Part shown: one piece after another, positions 1 to 5,367 of the stretch | How the letters are laid out: every line of letters begins with the position of its first letter | How positions within the stretch are numbered: the stretch's first letter is position 1 | Assembly (NCBI GenBank): GCA_002505685.1 | Contig: DAVT01000002.1 | Coordinates: 1 to 11,964, forward strand | DNA: 11,964 nucleotides | Direction of reading: 5' to 3' | Origin: Euryarchaeota archaeon UBA501 | GTDB lineage: Archaea; Thermoplasmatota; Poseidoniia; Poseidoniales; Thalassarchaeaceae | The notes under the pieces: model-generated | The model's database searches: none | Told to the model about the DNA's origin: nothing | Seen by the model: only the letters and a program-made list of their open reading frames with translations | Made by a program: the position numbers and the translations under genes

Positions 1-30
1 AGCGAATCGGGTGACTCGGGAGTGGAAAAG

Positions 31-104
31 TGGGCGATACAGGATTCGAACCCGTGTTCTCGGATTAGAAATCCAAGGTGATATCCAAGCTACACTAATC
101 GCCC
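31..104 (-). tRNA. trnR: tRNA-Arg (anticodon TCT)
   Basis: The minus strand folds into a complete cloverleaf of 73 bases plus a discriminator A. The acceptor stem GGGCGAT pairs with ATCGCCC over 7 bp. The anticodon stem TTGGA/TCCGA encloses the loop TTTCTAA, which puts TCT at the anticodon positions. The T arm is ACGGG-TTCGAAT-CCTGT. TCT reads the arginine AGA codon (and AGG by wobble). No CCA end is encoded: the bases after the discriminator are CTTTTCC, so CCA would be added after transcription, and the short T run may serve as the terminator. I see no intron. It lies 34 bases downstream of the SprT-like gene on the same strand, so co-transcription is possible. Confidence 0.95.
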
Positions 105-106
105 GT

Positions 107-130
107 AAAGGGGCGTGGCCACTGGCCCTT
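107..130. repeat. Imperfect hairpin between the SprT-like gene and tRNA-Arg
   Basis: AAGGG at 108-112 pairs with CCCTT at 126-130. C114 can pair with G125 if one G is bulged, and GGCC occurs on both sides of the centre. The hairpin fills the short gap between the protein gene and the tRNA. It could be a weak terminator for the protein gene or a tRNA 5'-processing structure. No T run follows it in either direction, so the role is a guess. Confidence 0.3.
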
Positions 131-138
131 CATCAACT

Positions 139-717
139 TCACCTGAAGGGACGGGCGCACTTTGGGCATCGAGAAGGGGGTCGAACAGTTGTTCGATCCC
201 AAACAAATTCGCAGTGAGAACAAACCCAATCTTTGACTTCTTGTTGTCCCAATGCTTGGTCGCGAATTTCGCGTAGCAACGCACTTTCAGACAGTTTCGG
301 GCTGGGAGCAATTTCGTTGACCAGTTCAGCATGTTTTGAATTGTGCTCTGTCAGTCCTGCTGCATGAAGCAACTCATGAACCAAAGTGTGTGCAAACAAC
401 ATTTCATCTTCAGCGAGAATAGGATGAATCCCGATTGTAATCGGCCCGGGCGGAAGGCGTTGTCGCTTTCGCATTTCCAGTTCATGTGGAGGGATTTCGA
501 AGCAAGTATTGCCCAAACGATCAGCTTCGATGCCAAGCCATTCCACGCGCACGCGCGCGAGGTGGGGGAGGAATGGTGCATCCTTCACATCCAACCTGGT
601 GGTGAGAATCTCAATCATTTCTGCGGGGATTTCGGGAGGGTGCTTTGGGACCTTTCTCGCTTTGGCACTCGCCGAGACAAATCGGGTCACTCGACCGCGA
701 ATCGATTCGTCGCCCAT
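139..717 (-). CDS. SprT-like zinc metalloprotease with C-terminal zinc ribbon
   Basis: This predicted soluble protein has 192 residues from the ATG at 717. The metalloprotease motif HELLH is at residues 114-118, and a nearby downstream His (H125 or H129) could be the third zinc ligand. The C terminus carries CSHC (166-169) and CPKC (184-187), a four-cysteine zinc ribbon. HExxH followed by a zinc ribbon is the arrangement of the SprT / Spartan group. Eukaryotic Spartan proteases cut DNA-protein crosslinks, but whether small archaeal members do so is unproven. An in-frame GTG at 735 would add six residues. I prefer the ATG because a TTTAAG box on this strand (746-741) lies about the right distance upstream for leaderless transcription near 717. 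The family call is firm; the substrate is unknown. Confidence 0.85.
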   Translation of the reverse strand: MGDESIRGRVTRFVSASAKARKVPKHPPEIPAEMIEILTTRLDVKDAPFLPHLARVRVEWLGIEADRLGNTCFEIPPHELEMRKRQRLPPGPITIGIHPILAEDEMLFAHTLVHELLHAAGLTEHNSKHAELVNEIAPSPKLSESALLREIRDQALGQQEVKDWVCSHCEFVWDRTTVRPPSRCPKCARPFR

Positions 718-740
718 ACCTGCGTGAGCGGACACAGAGG

Positions 741-748
741 CTTAAATG
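741..748. promoter_or_regulatory. Candidate shared TATA-like element in the divergent gap
   Basis: CTTAAATG reads TTTAAG on the minus strand and CTTAAA on the plus strand. On the minus strand it lies about 26 bases before the ATG of the SprT-like gene (717), the usual archaeal TATA-to-start distance for a leaderless mRNA. On the plus strand it would place a start near 770, giving tRNA-Ala a 5' leader of about 25 bases. The match is short, so this is inference from spacing. Confidence 0.35.
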
Positions 749-795
749 AACGGGGCCAGTCGCCGACCTACAACAAGCATGACTTGGTTGTAAAC

Positions 796-871
796 GGGCG
801 CTTAGATCAGCTGGAAGATCGCTTGAGTGGCACTCAAGAGGCCGGGGGTTCAAATCCCCCAGCGTCCACCA
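796..871 (+). tRNA. trnA: tRNA-Ala (anticodon GGC), CCA encoded
   Basis: The cloverleaf is complete. The acceptor stem GGGCGCT pairs with AGCGTCC, including a G3-T70 wobble, the classical alanine identity element. The D stem is GATC/GATC. The anticodon stem CTTGA/TCAAG encloses GTGGCAC, giving anticodon GGC. The T arm is GGGGG-TTCAAAT-CCCCC, followed by discriminator A at 868 and an encoded CCA at 869-871. It diverges from the SprT-like gene and is separated from the PAP2-like gene downstream by about 70 bases. No intron is seen. Confidence 0.96.
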
Positions 872-932
872 TCTCAAAAATCCATTTTAGCCAAGATTTT
901 CAGCCGTAGACATCATGAACGTAGTGTGCTCG

Positions 933-939
933 GGAGGGG
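933..939 (+). promoter_or_regulatory. Shine-Dalgarno site supporting the ATG at 942
   Basis: GGAGGGG lies just before the ATG at 942. It supports this codon over the in-frame ATG at 915, which has no such site. A TTTTAG box at 885-890 would place the transcript start near 914, so the mRNA could begin about at the first ATG and use the second. The short spacing makes the choice probable rather than certain. Confidence 0.45.
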
Positions 940-941
940 CC

Positions 942-2381
942 ATGAGTCCCTATTGGGTGATGATGGGACTTATTCTCATCTTGACACCAATCATCTGTTG
1001 GTTGTTCTCTCGAAACCATCACGAAAGTCGTGTCCCGATGAATCAATTTTTCAATGAAACACGGGAGAAGAAATACTACTTACACGTCATGGGTTACCTT
1101 GCAATATTCATTTGGAAAAAGGTCACCGATGGTCTCAATGAGCCCATAAAAACGTCTACTGGACACTATACTGACTGGGTCCATGGATTTGAAGGTGAAC
1201 TGGTTTTCTGGTTCCAGAACACATTCCAAAATGCGATGTTCACAGATATTCTGAACTTTCACTACTTGTTCATCTACTTGTTCTTGATTTATGTCACGAC
1301 AATTTACTACATGTATACTGGTGAGCGAGATCTCACTGACAAAGTCACACTCAATTATCTGTTAATCTACGCACTTGCAGTTCCGTATTACCTATTTTTC
1401 AACGTAGAAGTGACGAGCTCTTACATTCCCGGAATGGAAGCCTTACTCTATCAGGACCCTTGGTATGCTTATTTCTACGGCAGTCATGATCCTCTCGATA
1501 ACTGTGTACCGAGTTTGCATATCGCGATTCCTTTCGGCATATTGGCCCTAAATTGGTTGCATGTACGAGAGCAGGGAATCAGCATCAAAGAGTGGAAACA
1601 CCGGCGTTACCACCAATTCATTTTCTGGAATACGGTTCTGTTTGCTTTCGCGATTTTGTACTTGGGAATTCATTGGATCATCGACATCCCACTAGGAATC
1701 CTTGTCGGCGGCATAGGGGCCCTTTTTATCCATCACGTTCAGCCTCGACTGCGCAATGATTTCGGGGCGACCTTCAAAGGTTTCACTAGGGGAAAAACAG
1801 GCCAACATGCGGTGGTTGAAGGCGTCATTGTATTGTTGCTATTTAGTGTGTTAATGGGTAGCATGGCCTATCAGCAAGAGACGCTGGATGAACGGGCATC
1901 AATGCGTTTGGGACCCGGTGATTCAAACATTGATATCATCCAAAAATTGAACCCTGGACAAGAAGCAGTTTTCACATTGACGAACATGCATGAAGAATTT
2001 GCAGTTGAGGCCGTGATTATTGAGTTAGAGAATGCCTCACTTGCCATGGATGATGGTGGTATTATTTGGGACCAGATTAAGGCAAGATCAGTGTCGATCG
2101 GACCGGGCGAAACACACCAGTTTGCAACTATTCATCAACTAGAATTATGGCACTTGGCCGTGGTCCATCTCAATGATTCTGCTGAAGGAGTGGTTTCAGT
2201 ACACATCACTGTAGAATATACAGGAGAGGATTTGGTGACAAAATCACTGTGGATGAGCCTACCTTCATTGTGGATGACGGGTTGGGTGATTCACCGTCTT
2301 GTACGATTGAAAATGGACGGGAGAGAATGGATTGATTCGACCCCCAGTCACGCTTGGAATTTCAATGAGGAGTCCGAATAA
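942..2381 (+). CDS. PAP2/Aur1-like membrane phosphatase or phosphotransferase with extra C-terminal domain
   Basis: This 479-residue multi-pass membrane protein has two motifs of the PAP2 (type 2 phosphatidic acid phosphatase) superfamily. PSLH is at 190-193, and a GIHWIID-type motif carries H244 and D248. The canonical first motif (KxxxxxxRP) is not evident, which resembles the Aur1/PAP2_3 branch that includes inositol-phosphoceramide synthases. Roughly eight hydrophobic helices are visible. The last strong one (near residue 290) is followed by about 130 mainly polar residues that look like a beta-sandwich, then a short Trp-rich hydrophobic stretch near the C terminus. The expected role is dephosphorylation or head-group transfer on a lipid or polyprenyl phosphate at the outer membrane face. 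The extra domain is unusual and I do not recognise it. An alternative start is the ATG at 915, nine residues longer. It is probably transcribed alone. Confidence 0.8.
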   Translation: MSPYWVMMGLILILTPIICWLFSRNHHESRVPMNQFFNETREKKYYLHVMGYLAIFIWKKVTDGLNEPIKTSTGHYTDWVHGFEGELVFWFQNTFQNAMFTDILNFHYLFIYLFLIYVTTIYYMYTGERDLTDKVTLNYLLIYALAVPYYLFFNVEVTSSYIPGMEALLYQDPWYAYFYGSHDPLDNCVPSLHIAIPFGILALNWLHVREQGISIKEWKHRRYHQFIFWNTVLFAFAILYLGIHWIIDIPLGILVGGIGALFIHHVQPRLRNDFGATFKGFTRGKTGQHAVVEGVIVLLLFSVLMGSMAYQQETLDERASMRLGPGDSNIDIIQKLNPGQEAVFTLTNMHEEFAVEAVIIELENASLAMDDGGIIWDQIKARSVSIGPGETHQFATIHQLELWHLAVVHLNDSAEGVVSVHITVEYTGEDLVTKSLWMSLPSLWMTGWVIHRLVRLKMDGREWIDSTPSHAWNFNEESE

Positions 2382-2414
2382 ACAAAACCCTTGAAATTAG
2401 TATTTCGTTCATAA

Positions 2415-2459
2415 TTCTTCTTTATTTTTGCTCAATCGTACAGAATGTTCATTTTTTCT
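2415..2459 (+). terminator. T-rich stretch after the PAP2-like gene
   Basis: Two T-rich runs follow the stop codon: TTCTTCTTTATTTTT (2415-2429) and a run of six Ts at 2452-2457. No hairpin precedes them. Archaeal RNA polymerase can terminate on oligo-T alone, so this is a plausible terminator separating the membrane-protein gene from the glutamate synthase operon. Confidence 0.45.
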
Positions 2460-2490
2460 TGTGATAATGACCTCTATTGTTTCTGAATGA

Positions 2491-2529
2491 TTAAGAGGTG
2501 GTTTGTCAACGGTTATACTTGTAGGGGGG
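2491..2529 (+). promoter_or_regulatory. Putative promoter and leader of the glutamate synthase operon
   Basis: The 155-base gap before the operon holds two TATA-like candidates, TTAAG at 2491-2495 and TTATAC at 2513-2518. AGGGGGG (2523-2529) follows, seven bases before the ATG at 2537. If the first box is used, the transcript would start near 2518 and keep the G-rich ribosome-binding site. If the second is used, the mRNA would be nearly leaderless. I see no clear operator palindrome. The assignments rest on spacing only. Confidence 0.35.
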
Positions 2530-2536
2530 CGAGCAT

Positions 2537-4039
2537 ATGCTGGCCAAAGAGGCTGATAGGAAGAGCGCGAGCACGGATGATGAATCTGTAACAATACAAT
2601 TACCACTGGCAGAGCAGGCTAGGCTGAACAGAGAACGAGCTGATCAATATCATCGATATCACATCGAGGCTACTGAAACTGAGGATCGCCAAAAATATCC
2701 TAGGCGATTCAATGTCAAAGTTGGAAAGGTGGGTTTGGCTCGCCTTTTGTTCAAGGAATTTTTCAAGTATTTCGGGCACTGGGATGTAGTCTTTAGTCGC
2801 CCCTGTACCTATGGTGTGTTCAGCGGACCTGTTGGAGGGTTTTCGCCCCGTCCTGATTTGTGTGTGGGCTGCTTGCGTTGTGAAATCCAACATCCTGAAT
2901 TCGTGAAGGTAACGCACAACCCTGAATTGGCTTCACTAGGTGATTCATACATGACTAGCAAACATATTGCTACCATTGATGAAGAGGCAAGAAAGGGTTC
3001 AGTACCGGTCCGTGGACAAGGATTCCGTGGCCGATTTGGAGGGCCCGGCTTTGACCAAATGTTCACCGATATGTCTGAGATTGTCCGTCCAAGCCGTGAT
3101 GGAATTCACGGTAGGGAATTGATTGGAACAAGTGTAGACTTGGGCTCCAAGCCTATGCGACTGGAGTTCACTGCGGATGGAAAACTATTGGATGGACCCA
3201 AGATGATGACCATTCAGGTGCCTTTCGTGTATACTGCGCCTCCGGATTCTGTTGGAACCGGAATTGTGCCAGAAATTTTGGCCGAAGCGGCGGCTCAGGT
3301 CGACACATTGGTCTTCTTGCCAGAGAGTACGGTGACCGCCCAAGGGTTGGCGAGTCCAAATGTAGTCCCAATGATTGCACCCTCCAAGATTGGCAATATC
3401 GAAAGCCACGGAAATGGAACCCGCATGGTGGAAATGACATATTGGAATCCCGATGCTTGGAAACAGGTCAAAGAGCATCCGCTGTTGGTTTCTGTGCGTT
3501 TGCCTTTCTCTGGTGATTGGAAATCAACCATGATGGAAATGGTTGACCAAGGTGTATCCATAATCCACCTCGTATCTGATTATCATGGCGAATCCGATGA
3601 TGGCCGATTCGTGATGGATTTGTACCAAGAAGCCCATTTTTCCTTGGTTGAGAAGGGTTGCAGAGATGAGGTTACATTGCTCGGCACGGGAGGAATTGCT
3701 GGTGCGGATCATCTCCCAAAAGCGATTATCACCGGTATGGACGCGGTTGGATTGGACCTTCCATTGCTAATTGCAATGCAAGCCCGATTGAATGGAGATA
3801 CAAAGTCCAGAGGTGCTGCTGAGGTCAAACTCCCATCGAAATTGGACAAGGAATGGGGTGTTCAGCGAATTCTCAACCTCTCCTGCTCATGGCGCGATCA
3901 ACTCTTAGAGATTCTCGGAGCCATGGGTGTTCGAGAGGTTCGCCGTTTGCGTGGCGAAACTGGACGCGCAATGTGGTGTGGACACTTGGAGCAGGAAGCG
4001 TTTGGTGACATCGAAGGCTTTCCAGGAGGTGGTCATTGA
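2537..4039 (+). CDS. Glutamate synthase-related protein: cysteine cluster plus diverged FMN-type barrel
   Basis: This 500-residue soluble protein is the first gene of the operon. Residues 1-85 are charged. C90 and then CVGCLRC (C109, C112, C115) form half of a ferredoxin-like cluster; the usual fourth Cys position before Pro is His (H119). The rest resembles the FMN barrel of glutamate synthase. The late GTGGIAGADHLPKA segment matches the phosphate-binding region of such barrels (GGVRTADDIAKA in the next gene). Several hallmarks of the family are missing: GMSYGS, GEGG, GGTGA and the C-terminal cysteine cluster. It may therefore be an electron-transfer or structural partner of the next protein rather than a second full catalytic subunit. 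The stop overlaps the next start by one base (TGATG), which suggests coupled translation. Family membership is likely; its exact role is unknown. Confidence 0.7.
   Translation: MLAKEADRKSASTDDESVTIQLPLAEQARLNRERADQYHRYHIEATETEDRQKYPRRFNVKVGKVGLARLLFKEFFKYFGHWDVVFSRPCTYGVFSGPVGGFSPRPDLCVGCLRCEIQHPEFVKVTHNPELASLGDSYMTSKHIATIDEEARKGSVPVRGQGFRGRFGGPGFDQMFTDMSEIVRPSRDGIHGRELIGTSVDLGSKPMRLEFTADGKLLDGPKMMTIQVPFVYTAPPDSVGTGIVPEILAEAAAQVDTLVFLPESTVTAQGLASPNVVPMIAPSKIGNIESHGNGTRMVEMTYWNPDAWKQVKEHPLLVSVRLPFSGDWKSTMMEMVDQGVSIIHLVSDYHGESDDGRFVMDLYQEAHFSLVEKGCRDEVTLLGTGGIAGADHLPKAIITGMDAVGLDLPLLIAMQARLNGDTKSRGAAEVKLPSKLDKEWGVQRILNLSCSWRDQLLEILGAMGVREVRRLRGETGRAMWCGHLEQEAFGDIEGFPGGGH
4025..4030 (+). promoter_or_regulatory. 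Shine-Dalgarno site fixing the ATG at 4039
   Basis: GGAGGT lies eight bases before the ATG at 4039, inside the end of the previous gene. It decides in favour of this ATG over the TTG immediately upstream at 4036. Together with the TGATG overlap it indicates translational coupling of the first two operon genes. Confidence 0.7.
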
Positions 4040-5367
4040 TGGGTAAAGAATGGCCAAAGCCCAGCCCGAAATTGTTGGAGAAGACACATCACTTGATGCA
4101 CGACGGTTTCCATCAGCGTGCCTTCCCAGACACGAGGTACGATTTGCCCGAGGCATTGGGGGATGCACGATGGACTGACGAACTCATTGCGAGCACGTGG
4201 TACATGGCAGAAACTGGAAAATGTCCCGAACACCTCAACTACAAAACCGGCAAGAGTGGCGGCGGATTCGACAAACTTGCCTTCAAAGAATTGGCTCCTG
4301 AACAACAACTCAGTGCCGATGCTGAGGTTGACATTACGTTGGCGTTGAATCGCCGTGGCGATGAGCGTGTCAAGCGCACCATTGACGTTCCGTGGTATGG
4401 CGGAGGCATGTCTTACGGGTCAGTCTCTGTCAATGTCATGATGTCAAGAGCGCTAAATGCCAAGAAGTGGAATACGCTGATGTCCACTGGTGAAGGTGGT
4501 TACCCGCCCCAATTGTACGAATGTGCTGAAAATGTCATCACTCAGGTCGCAACAGGTTACTTTGGAGTTGAAGAAAAATCAATCCAAGCCGCACCGATTA
4601 TCGAATTCAAGTATGCACAAGGTGCGAAACCTGGATTGGGTGGACACTTGCTGGCCACAAAAGCGGGAGAAGAAGTCGCAAAGATGCGAGGAAGTGTTCC
4701 GTTTGTCAGTTTGTTCAGCCCCTTCCCATTCCATTCAACCTACTCTGTAGAAGACCACATGAAACATTTGGATTGGATCAAAACTGTCAATCCAACTGCG
4801 ATGATGTCCGTGAAAGTGAGTACCCCTCACGATGTGGATATGGTGGCGGTCGGTTCATACTACGCTGGAGCGCACATCGTCCACTTGGATGGTTCATTCG
4901 GAGGAACGGGTGCAGCGCCTGAAATCGCCAAGAAAAATATCGCCATGCCTATTGAATTGGCGATTCCCAAGGTTCACAAATTCATGCAAGACGAAGGCAT
5001 TCGTGACAATGTAACCCTGATTGCAAGTGGTGGTGTACGAACCGCAGATGATATCGCAAAGGCCATCGCTTTGGGTGCTGATGGTTGTGTACTCGGAACC
5101 AGTGACTTGGTGGCGATGGGTTGTACCCGATGCTCAAATTGTGAGGGTGGACCCAGCGGTCGAGGGTGCCCGTGGGGCCTAACTACCACCGATGCGGAAT
5201 TGCAGGAATGGGTCCAACAGGCGTGGGGTGCAGACCGATTGGACAAGTACTACACCGCTTTGGCGGACCGTTTGAAGGAAATTCTGCGAGGACTGGGGCT
5301 ATCTAGCGTTGGAGATTTGCGTGGAAGAACCGATCTTCTGCGTTACATGGCTGGAGGTGAGGCCTGA
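4039..5367 (+). CDS. gltB: Glutamate synthase FMN-binding domain protein (GltB central-domain type)
   Basis: This 442-residue protein is a stand-alone synthase domain. It carries the family's hallmarks in order: GMSYGSVS near residues 120-125, STGEGG, KPGLGG, a LFSPFPFHSTYSVED segment, GGTGA, and ASGGVRTADDIAKA, which binds the FMN phosphate. The Fe-S motif follows, with C362, C365, C368 and C376 (CX2CX2CX7C). In glutamate synthases this domain reduces 2-iminoglutarate, made from 2-oxoglutarate and ammonia, to glutamate. The cysteine spacing differs from that of bacterial GltB, and the usual His-His-Asp before the YSxED stretch reads HST. Single-domain proteins of this length occur in archaeal split glutamate synthases and as the MgsC/GlxD subunit of N-methylglutamate synthase, so the product is not settled. 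It overlaps both neighbours by one base. Confidence 0.88.
   Translation: MGKEWPKPSPKLLEKTHHLMHDGFHQRAFPDTRYDLPEALGDARWTDELIASTWYMAETGKCPEHLNYKTGKSGGGFDKLAFKELAPEQQLSADAEVDITLALNRRGDERVKRTIDVPWYGGGMSYGSVSVNVMMSRALNAKKWNTLMSTGEGGYPPQLYECAENVITQVATGYFGVEEKSIQAAPIIEFKYAQGAKPGLGGHLLATKAGEEVAKMRGSVPFVSLFSPFPFHSTYSVEDHMKHLDWIKTVNPTAMMSVKVSTPHDVDMVAVGSYYAGAHIVHLDGSFGGTGAAPEIAKKNIAMPIELAIPKVHKFMQDEGIRDNVTLIASGGVRTADDIAKAIALGADGCVLGTSDLVAMGCTRCSNCEGGPSGRGCPWGLTTTDAELQEWVQQAWGADRLDKYYTALADRLKEILRGLGLSSVGDLRGRTDLLRYMAGGEA
5353..5360 (+). promoter_or_regulatory. Shine-Dalgarno site for the amidotransferase gene
   Basis: GGAGGTGA is a near-perfect match to the anti-Shine-Dalgarno end of 16S rRNA. It lies six bases before the ATG at 5367 and within the preceding gene. 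It confirms the start and shows that this organism uses Shine-Dalgarno initiation for genes inside operons. Confidence 0.75.

Noticed and set aside
771..790. Imperfect inverted repeat CAACAAG / CTTGGTTG upstream of tRNA-Ala
   Set aside because: It is short and mismatched and has no known operator resemblance, so it could easily arise by chance.
343..909. 188-residue plus-strand open frame
   Set aside because: It lies opposite the SprT-like gene and runs through tRNA-Ala. Its translation has no recognisable motif, while the minus strand has clear HExxH and zinc-ribbon motifs.
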